From: Beta vulgaris subsp. vulgaris
Taxonomy: Eukaryota; Streptophyta; Magnoliopsida; Caryophyllales; Amaranthaceae
Length of the DNA stretch: 64,000 nucleotides
NCBI RefSeq assembly: GCF_026745355.1
Contig: NC_079205.1
Coordinates: 37,732,545 to 37,796,544, forward strand
Direction of reading: 5' to 3'
Shown here one piece after another: positions 32,557 through 43,635 of the stretch. A program made the translations under genes and the position numbers. Every line of letters starts with the position of its first letter. Within the stretch, counting starts at the first letter, position 1. The notes beneath the pieces were generated by a model. The model saw only the letters and a program-made list of their open reading frames with translations. It was not told the DNA's origin and made no database searches.

Positions 32557-33912
32557 CTAGAAACTTAGGTCTTTTGTCAATCCTATTTCGAAGTCATCTT
32601 CAACCTGTGTGCTTGCATCAAATTTATCTGTTTCATCAAAAATAACATGCACACTTTCTTCTACACACATAGACCTTTTATTATACACTCTATAAGCCTT
32701 GCTACTAGAAGAATATCCTAAGAATACAGCTTCTTCACTTCTAGCATCAAATTTTCCAATATTTTGTTTCCCATTATTATGAACAAAACATTTACATCCA
32801 AATGTTCTGAAATATGTAATATTGGGCTTTTTACCAAAATACAACTCATAGGGCGTTTTATTTAATAAAGGTCTTACCATGGCTCGATTTATAATGTGAC
32901 AAGCAGTATTCACAGCTTCTGCCCAAAAGTTTTTAGGAAGTCCACTAGCTATCAACATAGTCCTAGCCATCTCTTCTAGTGTTCTATTCTTCCTTTCAAC
33001 AACACCATTTTGTTGAGGTGTTCTAGGGGCTGAGAAATTGTGATCTAATCCATTGTCTCTGCTAAAGTCATCGAACTTATAATTTTCAAACTCTTTACCA
33101 TGGTCGGATCTAAGGTGAAGTAACTTATGACCACTCAAATTTTGTACTTTCTTTGCAAAGACAAGGAACTCATCATAAGTCTCGTCCTTGCTAGAAAGAA
33201 AAATAACCCAAGTAAATCTAGAGAAGTCATCTACAATTACTACACAACATTTCTTTCCACTCTACTTTGTATCCTCATAGGTCCACATAAATCCATATGT
33301 ATTAACTCTAAAGGTCTTGTGGTACTACCACATTTTTGGACTTGAAAGAGGACCTAACATGCTTGCCTTTTGCGCATGCATCACACACATGATCTAAATG
33401 AAACTTAGTAGAGGGTAAACCTAAAACTAGTTCTTTAGAACGCAGTTTGTCAAGCAAGGAAAAGCTAGCATGACCTAGACGCTTGTGCCATAGAATGAAT
33501 CATCATCAATAACACTAAGGCATGTGAATTTGTTTTTGGGAACAAGGTTGAGATCCACAACATATGTGTTCCCTTTCCTTGTTCCTTCCAAAATGATATC
33601 CTTTGTGCTATTGTTGACTATCAAACATTTTTCACTATTAAACTTCACACAGTTCCCTCTATCACAGAATTGGGAATATACTTAACAAGTTATGCTTTAA
33701 TCCATCAACTAGAAACACATTCTTATGGAATGTGACGATGACTTACCAACTTTGCCCATGGCAACTATGTTACCTTTCTTGTTGTCACCAAAAGTCACAC
33801 TTCCACCATTGTAGGCTGAGAGTGAGAGAAATCTTGATTTATCTCCAGTCATATGCTTAGAACAACCACTGTCTAGGTACCATGTGTTGTTCCCCCTCAC
33901 TCCAACCTGCAA
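32557..33912 (-). pseudogene. Sire-1 protease and integrase
   Basis: The protease start is at 33709-33912 with the active site in WYLDSGCSKHMTGD. The pre-integrase zinc region between 33140 and 33700 is decayed. The integrase core at 32557-33138 shows LRSDHGKEFEN (second catalytic D), the glutamate in QQNGVVERKNRTLEEMA and the conserved FWAEAVNTACHIINR. In Copia elements integrase precedes RT, as here. The 33912, 33138 and 32547 reading frames agree, so part of the polyprotein is still in one phase. Confidence 0.88.
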
Positions 33913-33917
33913 GAAAA

Positions 33918-35757
33918 CTAATTGTTAGAGTTAGGAACCCAATCTTTCTTGGGTTCCTTTCCTTCAGGAACAATAGATTTCTTTTTCCAAATTACTTTAC
34001 TTGTTTCCAAGTTCTCATTGATTCGACCAAGTCTTTTAGGACAAGAGTTACTAAAATGACCAGTGTTCCCACAAAACATACAAACTTTATCACTTGGTAA
34101 ATCAACTCTCTTTTTAGGTTTTTCAAATTCTTTTTTGATTAAAACCAAGACCTTCAGTTCGTTTTGTTTGAGGTTCTTAATCCAGTTTGGAATAGGTAGC
34201 ATTTTCTTTTCATTTCTCATTTGGTACAGTTCCCCTCAAGTTCCTTATTTTCAATTTCCAAAAATGAAACATGATTTTTCAATTCGTTTATTTCAGATTT
34301 GAAACTTTGCAAGGGAACTGACTTAATGTCAAATGAACTTACTTCAGGAACAAACTCTTTTAGTTGTGACAACTCAAGGCTCAACAAGTAGTTCTCATTT
34401 TTAAGATTTTCGAAATCCTCTTTTAATTTAAGATTTTTGTCAAACAATTCGAAAAATCTTTTCTCAATATCAACTCGAACACTTTTAAGCCAAGAGGTAT
34501 GTTCCTTTGCTACACTTAAAGCATTTTGACATTGTTTTAGTTTAATGGTTTCATCTTTGCAATCATTTACAGCGTCAACAATAAACTCAAATAATTTTTC
34601 TTTACTTAAAGAATTAAGACGAGTTTTGATGGTGTCTAGACTTGCCTCAAGAGATTCAATCTCTTCATCAGATTCGGAATTGTCAAGAGCCATAAGACAG
34701 AAGTTTGCAGTCTCCTCATTTGGTTGAGGATCATCTTTCTTCCTCCGAGTCAGAGTCTCCCCATGCAGCAACCATAGCTTTCTTCATGTCAGATCGAGTA
34801 TAGGAGTTTTTGTATTCTTTGTTCCTATCTCTGCTCTGTTCCCTTCCTTTGCCTTTTTCTTGTTCCCATTGGGGACAATCCTTGATGAAGTGCTCAGAAC
34901 TGCCACACTTATGACAAACAAGTTTGTTAGAATATTTCTTATTCTTACCTTTGTAATCACCTTTCTTCATGTTCCTAAACATTCTTTTGAATTTTCGGAC
35001 CATGAGAGCAGATTCTTCTTCATCTGTTTCTGAGCCTTCACTTTCATCAGCTTTTAAGGCAATCGACTTTTGCTTGGACATATCTCCATTCTCATTGTCC
35101 AATTGCAACTCATGAGTCATGAGGGAACCAGCAAGTTGTTCCAAATTGAACTTAGTAAAGTCCTTAGTTTCCTGAAGGCAGTTACCTTAGCCATCCAACG
35201 ATCCCTAGGAAGGCTCCTTAGGACCTTTCGTACCTGTTCCTCAGATGTAATCACTTTACCAAGAGATGTTAGCTCATTAATTATATTAGTAAAGCGTGTA
35301 AACATGTCTTGGATAGACTCTTTTGATTTCATTTGAAAAAGTTCATATTGGTTCATCAAAAGATCTATTTTTGATCTCTTAACTTCACTCGTACCTTCAT
35401 GAGTGACTTCAAGAAGATCCCAAATTTGTTTTGCGGTTTTACATCCCATGACACGATTGTGTTCATGAGGACCAAGACCACAATGAAGCAATTTTATAGC
35501 AAGAGCATTAATTTCCATCTTTTCGAAATCAGCTTTATCAAAATCAGATATAGATTTAGGAATTACCTCATTCTTGTCATTAGTGGTAGTGACTTCAAAA
35601 TACCTACCTCTATGACTCTCCATACCTGGTAATTGTCGGCTTTGATAAAGATCTCCATTCTGTTCTTCCAGTAAGTGTAAAACTTACCATTGAACATTGG
35701 TGGCCTCTGCGTAGAGTACCCTTCTTCCAGTTTCTCTCTAGTATTCATATTTTTCAA
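33918..35757 (-). pseudogene. Sire-1 gag with two zinc knuckles
   Basis: The first ATG is at 35757 or four codons later (MNTREKLEEGYSTQRPP), 42 bp inside the primer-binding site. The capsid part reads PPMFNGKFYTYWKNRMEIF and, after a frameshift, QIWDLLEVTHEGTSEVKRSK. A zinc knuckle of CX2CX4HX4C form follows (CHKCGSSEHFIKDC, 34731-35144), then a long coiled-coil (34217-34771) and a second knuckle (CMFCGNTGHFSNSC, 33918-34220). Two knuckles with a coiled coil between are typical of SIRE/Maximus Gag. Four frame changes break the copy. Confidence 0.9.
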
Positions 35758-35798
35758 GATCTTGAACTCAACAGGGTTTCCTGAATATTAGAGTTCCC

Positions 35799-35810
35799 GC
35801 TCTGATACCA
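35799..35810 (-). other. primer-binding site of Sire-1
   Basis: Minus strand TGGTATCAGAGC, the match to the 3' end of plant initiator methionine tRNA that is usual for Copia elements, two bases from the LTR. Confidence 0.95.
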
Positions 35811-35812
35811 AT

Positions 35813-37391
35813 TGTTGTATAATATGAGCACTATAAGAGGGGGGTGAATTATAGTGAGAGAATAAGCACTACTTTTTGCGGAATTAAAAGTAAACTTGGG
35901 AACAAACAATGGGAACACGAGAGATTTTACGAGGAAAAACTTCCTAGGCCTAGTAGGAAGAAACAACCTCGACCACAAGGGATTTTAAACAACTTTCCAC
36001 TATAATAGGCCAAAACAACTCTGATTACAACCTATTACTTTTCTCTCGATTCTCAACTTAAGTCACTCAACTCAAGTTCCCAACGACAGTTCCCAACAAC
36101 TGACGTTTTCTCTCAAACTTCACTCGAAGTTCCTTTCTCTTTCTCTTTCTCTTTCTCTTGCTTCACTCAAAGCTTTCTCACACTTACAAGAGTTCACTCA
36201 AACCCTTTTTCTCAAAAATACACTTTGTAAACAATGGAAGAGTAATAAAACTCGATTAATGTAAGTATGAATTCTCTTAAGGAAAGGCACTGACACTTTA
36301 GATAACTTAAGACAAATTAACTAAGTCAGACACAATTTTCTCAAAGTGAATTAGGCGCCTATTTATAGACTTTAAGACAAGACATGATTTCCACTAACTT
36401 AGACCATTATCACATGTTCTCATGATGTTTTCTAATTAATTAATAAATTAAATTATTTATTCTAAGTCATGTGCATCATCCACTAATCCATTACTTCATT
36501 CATAGAAGCAGTAACAATACGTGGTTTTGCAAACTTGGAGAATAATTAATCTTATTTAATTTAATTAAATACTTGGAGGATAATTAACTTAGGCCACTAA
36601 ATCCACTAACTCCATAAACTTGAAGCAGTAAATCATTTAGGCGTGTAAGCTAGAATTTAGGAAATAAATAAATAAAAATCCTTTAGCTAGTTTTTAGGAA
36701 AAATATCTTTTTCAAAATCTTTTATAAAAACCGGAAAACAGTTTTTATTTCGAAAAATCCGAAACATTTTAAAAACCGGAAATATATATTTTCGAAAATA
36801 AATCTTTTAAATAAAATAAAAGATAAAATATATATTTTAAAAAGATAAGATTTGAAAATCAGTTATTTTAAAATCAGAAAATCTATTTAAAATCTTTTCC
36901 TAACAAACTTAAACTAACTTCCTAAAATTATGGATCTTAGTCAAATTATCCCTAAAAACTCTAACAACTATATTGGGCACACAATTACTTAGGACACAAT
37001 ATTAGTCACTTAGTAGTTCCTAAATTAGTTTTAAAGTCTTGTTCCCTAATTATTAAGTCTTGTTCCTAAGCCTTGTTCCTATAGTGCCAGGTCTGTTCCT
37101 TTCATGGGAACAGAACCAAGTTCCTTTGAGAATTCACCACGAACTTAATAAAGCTATTACTCAACCTTAACAAGAAGATTAATAAATACCCTAATGTATT
37201 CTAATCTTCATTCCATGCTTGATTCTTCATTTCTCGAACATCTTTACTTCAATCTTGATTAATTCTCTGCTTTAATCTTCAATCAAGTATTCTCTTAGCT
37301 CGAGCATGAATTACCTTTACCTTGCAACAACATAAATAAAATATACTATGTCTTTTGTGGTTAGGTCATCTTCAAAACTCAAGGGTCAACA
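35813..37391 (-). repeat. 5' LTR of Sire-1
   Basis: 1579 bp, same ends as the 3' LTR, followed by the AAAGA duplication. Carries the functional-side promoter (TATA at 36359-36368) and the hairpin at 35940-35960. Confidence 0.95.
36359..36368 (-). promoter_or_regulatory. TATA box of Sire-1 5' LTR
   Basis: Minus strand CTATAAATAG within the LTR, about 550 bp upstream of the primer-binding site. The same box is in the other LTR (26790-26799) and, as CTATAAATA, in the fragment at 14933-15560, so it is conserved in the group. Confidence 0.7.
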
Positions 37392-37617
37392 AAAGAATAT
37401 ATGGAATTAAAAAACCACTCATCTCGAACAACAGAAAACCACTGTATATACTCTCTAAATTGTGACTTACTCAATATTTGAAGAACACGAATTATTTTCC
37501 TCACTTCTGGGAGACTTTTCCTCTAGCCTGACTCAGAAGGCCGCACCAAGTTTACACCTAACCGGCCTAACTATCTATATGATGATGATGATGCGAACCT
37601 GTTACCATAACCACAAC

Positions 37618-37692
37618 CTCATTCTCCGCCTGAGCCTGCACCTCACACCATTGATGAGAAGATTTCTTCAGTGATGATTTTCGTTTCGCCAT
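37618..37692 (-). pseudogene. captured first exon of an unidentified host gene
   Basis: Reads ATG then AKRKSSLKKSSHQWCEVQ and AQAENE, 25 codons, ending at a possible splice donor (GAG|GTTGTGG). Upstream on the same strand are a CT-rich leader and, at 37835-37842, TTTCCCGC, the plant E2F consensus, with a second similar site (CTTCCCCGCC) at about 37900-37909. This layout looks like the promoter and first exon of a cell-cycle gene carried by the CACTA element, but the protein is too short to name. It could be chance sequence. Confidence 0.45.
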
Positions 37693-38276
37693 TGATGAGA
37701 GCTTGAGTGAGGAGAGAGAGATGAGTGAGGTAGCGACGAAAGAGGGAGAAGTGAAGCGAAGTAATAGGTTATAAAAGAGGAGAGAAAGTGTCTGTGAATA
37801 AGAAAATGCATTGTGGTACGTGGGTTTGAATGAAGCGGGAAAGTTCAAAATAATTTGGGAGAGTGAGGAAGTGGGATGGGAGTTTTTCAAGGGGGGATTT
37901 TGTTAAGGCGGGGAAGTTTGAATTTTCAACTGTTGTATGGCTTGAATTTGGTATGCGTAACTATTTTAAAATTAAAATATTTTAAGGAAACCGGTTCTAA
38001 TTAGAAGTAATCTTTTATATCATAATAAAAACAAATATATACGTATCATAGTGTATTATGTTGAAAAAAAATTGAATTAAAAAATTAAAATATTTCAAGG
38101 AAACTGGTTTTACTTGGAAATAGTCTCTTATTTCACAACAACTTTTTTAATTAGTCGAATAGTTAAACTTAAGAGACCGGTTTTACATAATTAAAGGTTT
38201 CCTATATTTAAGAAATGGGTTAGTAACCTCAACCGGTCTCCTATATGTAGTCTCTTTGCCCATTTTTGTAGTAGTG

Positions 38277-38563
38277 AGTGTCAACATAAAGACCTTCTGG
38301 CCTGGCGCTGGAGGTAACTTGCCAACTATGTCCATGCCCCATTTCATGAAAGGCCAAGGTGTTAAAGTAGGGTGCGAAGTAGGGCTGGAGGTAACTTGCC
38401 AACCAAGTTTATGCGTCATACCTGCGTGTCCTTGACAGCTGTCGCACTTAGCCACATACCTTATCGCATCTTTCTTCATTGAGGGCCAATAGTATCCCAT
38501 GCGCAACGCTCTATTAGACAAGCTACACCCTCCTGAGTGATTTCCACATGTCCCTTCATGCAT
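38277..38563 (-). pseudogene. Tat-2 integrase, N-terminal part
   Basis: Starts with the HHCC zinc domain (HEGTCGNHSGGCSLSNRALRMGYYWP, CDSCQGH) and runs into the core with the first catalytic aspartate in KWGMDIVG. It stops being integrase at QKVFML-T, exactly at the CACTA insertion (AGT duplication). The missing rest is at 24171-24951. It shares the reading frame of the RNase H part, separated by TAG at 38582-38584. Confidence 0.9.
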
Positions 38564-38581
38564 GTCCTCTAAGACTTGTTC

Positions 38582-39718
38582 CTACTGATCTTTTTCCAAG
38601 CAACGCAGATAGGGCTCTGCAGCAGATTTCTTGAATAGTACTCCTTGGATGAGTACGTACCGGGACGCTTTGAACCGAATCTTGCGCGCTTCTTCCTTGT
38701 CTGCTGGAAGCACGTCGTTAGCAAGATAATCATAAAGCGGTTTTGTCCAACTGACACTTAGCTCCTCAACGTCAGGGTCGCTCGAAGCCACAAGGTTACC
38801 GATACTACCAACGACCTTTTGGGTGCCTTGAGGCTGTTTGGTCGTTGCTGCAATGGTGTCTTCAACGTTCTTAGCGACTGCGGGGTTTGCCAGATGAACT
38901 ATAGGGACGAAAGTAAAAGAAATGTTCCTTAAAGAGGATCCGAGATTGGTCAACGCATCTGCCTGTGTATTTTGGTCCCTTGGTATCTGCAAAATGTCAA
39001 ACGGGTCAAACACTTTACTCTTACGCTGAGCTATTTCTAAGTACATGGCCATCTTAGAGTCTTTTGCCGCGAATTCACCTTTAATTTGGCTAACTATCAG
39101 CAATGAGTCGCTGAAGACTTTTAACGCTTTTGCTCCCATGTCTTCAGCTAACATCATTCCTGCTATGAGCGCTTCGTACTCAGCTTCATTGTTCATCGCT
39201 CTAAATTCACAGCAAATGGCTCGTACTACCTTGCCCCCTTGTGGCGACTTTAGCACAATACCAAGACCTGCACCACAAAAATTGGAATACCCATCAACAA
39301 ACAATACCCAAGGTTCATCATTTACTTGGTTACTTTTTGCGACTTCGTCGTCTGCAAGCTTTTCTAATTCTGGGGTAAAGTCTGCCACAAAATCTGCCAA
39401 AACTTGTGACTTGATAGCTGTTCTCGAACGGAATTGGATGTCGTAAGCACTGAGTGCTATCTTCCACTTACTCATGCAACCTGTTAATTCAGGGTGTCGC
39501 AAGACAGACTTGACAGGATAGTTAGTCATAACAATAACGGTATGCGCCTCAAAGTATTGCCTAAGTTTTTTAACAGCTACAACTATGACTAAAATGAGTA
39601 TTGTCAATGAGGAATACCTGGTCTCTGCGTTTAGCAGAGACTTACTAACGTAATAGATTGGGAGCTGCTGACTTTCTGCTTCTCGTGTCAGGACGACACT
39701 GACGGACACGTTACTCAC
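38582..39718 (-). pseudogene. Tat-2 RNase H and archaeal-type RNase H
   Basis: The first half is the Ty3-type RNase H (PIYYVSKSLLNAETRYS, FEAHTVIVMTNYPVKSVL). The second half is the archaeal-type RNase H of the Tat clade (VLFVDGYSNFCGAGLG, NNEAEYEALIAGMMLAEDMG, SDSLLIVSQIKGEF), followed by QADALTNLGSS. It is in the same frame as RT upstream (TAA at 39773-39775 between) and integrase downstream (TAG at 38582-38584 between). The catalytic acids D, E and D appear present. Confidence 0.9.
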
Positions 39719-39772
39719 CGCAAGATAAAGCTGCAGCGTCTCTCCGTCACTTGGCTTAGATAGTAATGGTGG

Positions 39773-40765
39773 TTACGCCAGGTATCTTTTGAGTTCTTGC
39801 AGCGCGTCTTCGTGTTGTTGCGACCAGTCGAAGCCCTTATTCTTCCTAAGGACGTCATAGAATAGATGACATTTTTCCGACGATCTAGATATAAAACGGT
39901 TCAGCGCGGCTATGAGACCGGTCAACTTCTGCACCTCTTTGACGTTCCTTGGAGATTGGATGTTGATAAGAGCTTTTATATGGTCTGGGCTAGCTTCAAT
40001 CCCTCGTTGCGTAACAACATATCCTAGGAATTTTCCTGCAGACACTCCAAATGTACACTTAGTGGGATTTAATTTCATGCCATACCTTAGTAGGACATCG
40101 AAAGCCTCCGACAAGTGTTGGATGTGATCGCCTGCTTGCTTGGATTTGACGAGCATATCGTCTATATATACTTCCATGATGTTGCCCAGTTGGTCTTTGA
40201 ACATTTGGTTGACCAACCGTTGATAGGTGGCACCTGCATTTTTCAAACCCAAAGGCATAGCTGTATAACAATATATACCTTTGTCAGTGACGAACGCGGT
40301 CTTTTCTTGATCGTCCAGGTGCATCAATATTTGGTTGTACCCAGAGTATGCGTCTATGAACGTCAAGAGTTCGTGGCCTGCCGTTGCGTCGACCATTGCA
40401 TCTATATGAGGGAGAGGGAACGAATCCTTGTGACACGCTTTATTCAAGTCTGTGAAGTCGATGCAGACTCTCCACTTTTCGTTCTTCTTGCTCACGACCA
40501 CGACGATTGCTAGCCAATCAGGATATTTTACCTCGCAAATTTTCCCAGTGTCGATCAGCTTTTGAACCTCGTCATTGATGATTTGATTCCTTTCAGGTGC
40601 GAATTTACGTCTTTTTTGCTTTACAGGCTTGTGCTCGGGGTCCACGTTGAGTTTATGTGTTATGACATCGGAACTGATTCCTGTCATATCCTCATGTGAC
40701 CAAGCAAAACAATCTTGATTAGTTTTTAGAAAATTGATTAATTGACCTCGTATTTCTTGTGACAA
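39773..40765 (-). pseudogene. Tat-2 reverse transcriptase
   Basis: 330 residues of uninterrupted RT. The N-terminal linker carries FAWSHEDMTGI, then FTDLNKACHKDSFPLPHIDAM, FIDAYSGYNQI, the catalytic YIDDMLVKS, and the thumb with GKFLGYVVTQRGIEA. The first ATG is not a real start; the upstream protease is in the same frame with only stops between (TAG 40871-40873, TGA 40778-40780). Well preserved apart from stops at both ends. Confidence 0.92.
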
Positions 40766-40870
40766 CGTTGCTCCGATTCAAACGACACGATCGGGTATGG
40801 ACGGATCGAGCATCACTTGATCCACGTCTTGCTCGCTGGGCGCGTCGGGCGCTGATCCATCCTTTAATTG

Positions 40871-41461
40871 CTAGATGGCTACTTTCGGTGGTTTGAGCGA
40901 CGAGCTATAGCATTCTCTCGCGGATTTCTGCTCGCCCTTTATTTCTTGAACCCACCACTTAGTTGGGAATTTCAGCGTCTGATGATAAGTCGACGGGACG
41001 GCCTTCATCTTGTGTATCCACGGAGTGCCAAGGTTGATGTTGTATGCCGACGGGCAGTCCACGGTGTTGAATCTGGTTGGCAAGTTGACGCCTTTGGCTA
41101 ACGTTGGCAATGTGATTCCTCCGACGGTGTGTTGGGCTTCTCTGCTGAATCCAACTAAAACAATAGATTTCTTAGTAATATATTTATCACACAATCCCAT
41201 ACCTTCGAGGGCGCTTTGGAATATGATATTGGCTGAGCTTCCCCCATCGACTAGCACTCACTTCAACAAGCAATTACTTACTGTCAAGGATATGACCAGT
41301 TCATCATGGTGTTCTACGTCGCAGACATCATCGTCATCAAAGGTTATTGCCATCGCTTCCAGTTTGCGTTCTTCTGCTGAACTGCAAGATTTAAAAATGG
41401 CAAACGAGGGGGTATCCTCTCTTGCTAGCCTTTTGGCTGCAGAGTACATTAGTCCACACAC
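40871..41461 (-). pseudogene. Tat-2 protease
   Basis: The active-site region reads LVDGGSSANIIF, the DGGS form often seen in Tat elements in place of DTGS. Then ITLPTLAKGVNLPTRF and INLGTPWIHKMKAVPSTYHQ, the conserved C-terminal part. A single in-frame TGA (41258-41260) lies three bases before the active-site region. The upstream part (41261-41461) is the linker from gag. Confidence 0.87.
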
Positions 41462-41575
41462 ATTAGACCCACCAGAAATAACATTAATTACCTTTACGTG
41501 CGTGGGTGACGCAGGAGCGATGGACTGCTCAGGATTCTTCTCGAAGGATGCTTTTCCTTTGTCGCTTAAGAGGTC

Positions 41576-42934
41576 TTAGAGATGCCCTTTATTAAGCATG
41601 AACATGACCTCACGTCGCAATGCAATGCACTCCTCCATCTTGTGACCATGATCATGATGGAACTGGCACCACCTTGTTTGATCTTTTTGCGCCTCCGGTC
41701 GGTCACTCTTCTTTGGCCAACGGATGGGTGCTCCGATTTTAGTCAAGGCATTTACGATGCCTCCAAGACCGACGGAGAATCCATAGGAGTCGAAATCTGG
41801 GAAGGTTGGCGACTCCATCTTTGCATCATTACCTGCACTTTCGATTACGTCAGTAACATTGTTTACCTGGTTCGAGTGACCATACGGGTGGTTTCGCCAA
41901 TTATTCTTTTTGGGGACAAAAGCCTTTCGGTCGCTGGTGGTTTCCGGTGCACGACGTGTTGATATGGTGTTGAGGATGGCATCGTCTTCTTCCAGTCTCA
42001 TCTGGGCCAACGCTCGTGACTTGACTTCCTCGAACGTTTGACACGGGTACTTCGTCAGACGGTTGTATAGTTTTGATCGCAAAATTAGTCCTTTCCAGAA
42101 ACATTCAATAGCAGTCTTAGTGTCAAGATCTTTAATGCTAATCATTTCTTTATTAAAGCGATTATAATAATCGCGGACAGATTCTTTAGGTCCTTGGACG
42201 ACGCCATATAGGTCGCTCGTCTGCTTCTTAAGGCTACGACTGCCTTCAAACTTCTCATAGAACTTGTTGACTATGGTGGAAAAATTGTCGATGCTTCCTG
42301 GCTTGAGGGATCCGAGCCACTTGAGAGCGGGGTCGGTGAGCGTGGCTCCAAAGGACTTGCACATACAAGCTTCTACCAGATGCCAAGGAATTGACGCTTG
42401 CCACATCCGCTGCTTGTACTGGGGGACATGCTCGCCTGGATCAGTCGAACCGTCGTAATTAGGAGCGAGGGTAGGTGGGTTGAGCTTTTTGGGGAGCACA
42501 ACTCTCGCGATCCTCTCTACGAACGGCGACTCTACATAACCGTCAGGATGCTCCACGATGCTTTGCGTCGGGGACCTAGGGAGCTGGGACATGAGCTTCA
42601 TTAACCGTCTATTCTGGTTTTCGATCTAGACCATGCATTTTGCCATAAGATTTTCTTCTTCTTCGCCTTGATCGTTCTCTTCATTATTCAATGGCTCTTC
42701 GCCCTCAGGATCTTCGTCATTTTCAGGTTCTTCTTCGTCTGACTCAGAGAGGTCCTTCATGTAGGGGATGTCGTTCAAATTAGCACGACGTCGGACCTTC
42801 GAAGCTCTAGATGATGCTAACTCTTGCAATTTCTGGATTCTTTCCTGCGATGTCGTGAAGTCGGTAGCTAGCCGCTCATTGGCTGGCTTCATTTCGAGCA
42901 TTTCTGCTCTCATTTTTTCATATTGTCTCTGCAT
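41576..42934 (-). pseudogene. Tat-2 gag
   Basis: The first ATG after the primer-binding site is at 42934. The N-terminal third is coiled coil plus an acidic stretch (SDEEEPENDEDPEGEE). After an in-frame TAG (42626-42628) the capsid domain follows: PPTLAPNYDGSTDPGEHV, LKWLGSLKPGSIDNF, VQGPKESVRDYYNRFNKEM. One zinc knuckle ends it (CQFHHDHGHKMEEC). In-frame TAA at 41576-41578 separates it from protease. Length and order are normal for Tat Gag. Confidence 0.92.
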
Positions 42935-42997
42935 TTTGCTTGAGGTTAGGTGTTTCTCCCATTTGATGGATTTTGAACAGTAAAATGGTCTGGTTAT

Positions 42998-43015
42998 GCC
43001 CCACGGTGGGCGCCA
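42998..43015 (-). other. primer-binding site of Tat-2
   Basis: Minus strand TGGCGCCCACCGTGGGGC, three bases inside the LTR edge. This is a common primer match of Tat elements and differs from that of Gypsy-1. Confidence 0.9.
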
Positions 43016-43018
43016 AAT

Positions 43019-43635
43019 TGTTTATGCTAAAATTTATCTCTTAGGACGAAATTAATGTTTGGGACGATTCAACTAAATTATGTGTAAGATAATGCAATGG
43101 GGATCAAAGGGGATGAACACACAAAGATGGTGATGCGGAGAACCCCAATGAAGATGGGTAAAAACCGTGGGTGGATGGAGATCCACCAATCTACTATGGT
43201 TGACTGTCTTTCTTAATTCGTGACAATCGTTACAGAATGTATTTCTCCTTTGCTTAATTCTAGTGATCTTGCGTAGTCCTTGACTAATGATCCTTACTTC
43301 TCTTTTTTATGCCTCTTTTTTTTCTTTGGCTTTTTCCAACGAATATCTAATATATTCTACAATTATTACATTAATTTCGGTCCTTTGATCATGGGAGATC
43401 TTTCTAATTTATTCTCCAATGTCACAATCCACACTCCTCAACGGCTGATTTTACACCTCATCATGCTCCTTCCTTATTTAGCAAAACCGTTACTGCATAG
43501 TTGCTAGCTCCAGCCTTATGTTCTCTGTCACGTCCTCACGCCATAGTTGCTACGTCATCATGTCAGACGTCACCATGTCAATGGGGCATCATGTCGTCAT
43601 GTCACTGTCATCCTGCGAAAAACTCAGCCATAACA
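43019..43635 (-). repeat. 5' LTR of Tat-2
   Basis: TGTTTATGCTAAAA to CAGCCATAACA, 617 bp. The inner end is fixed by the primer-binding site, the outer end by the switch to Athila-like coding sequence at 43636. The matching 3' LTR was not found in the window. Confidence 0.82.

Larger units (their letters stand above)
26242..37391 (-). mobile_element. Sirevirus-type Copia retrotransposon (Sire-1), structurally complete
   Basis: 11.15 kb with two LTRs of about 1.55 kb, an AAAGA duplication on both sides (26237-26241, 37392-37396), an initiator-Met primer-binding site and a polypurine tract. Right to left the order is gag, protease, integrase, RT, RNase H, then an envelope-like ORF. Order, long LTRs, two zinc knuckles in gag, repeated AAAGGGGGAA polypurine motifs and the extra 3' ORF place it in the SIRE/Maximus group. 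It is inserted in the CACTA element. Frameshifts in most genes make it non-coding as read. Confidence 0.95.
24955..38276. mobile_element. CACTA (En/Spm-like) transposon, non-autonomous, carrying host fragments and a nested Sirevirus
   Basis: The ends are CACTTCTATAAAAAAGACC (left) and, inverted at the right, CACTACTACAAAAATGGGC. A 3-bp AGT duplication lies on both sides (24952-24954, 38277-38279). Subterminal short repeats around ACCGGTT / ACCAGTCTC recur in both ends, as usual for CACTA elements. Without the nested Copia (26242-37391) the element is about 2.2 kb and shows no transposase. The left half carries a DnaJ first exon, the right half another host-like first exon. A short minus frame near 25620-25760 (RKMIPLDKTNRGNN) is of unknown origin. 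Confidence 0.88.
21716..43635 (-). mobile_element. Tat-lineage Gypsy element (Tat-2), split by a CACTA transposon
   Basis: Reading leftward: LTR (43019-43635), primer-binding site, gag, protease, RT, RNase H, archaeal-type RNase H and integrase. The integrase is interrupted at 38277 by the CACTA element and resumes at 24951, ending at 24171. The antisense ORF lies beyond it. The palindrome arrays at 16.2-20.0 kb may belong to its 3' untranslated region, but no 3' LTR matching 43019-43635 is found in the window, so the left edge given is a minimum. Confidence 0.8.

Noticed and set aside
39045..39446. 133-residue plus ORF
   Set aside because: Shadow of the Tat-2 RNase H region on the other strand.
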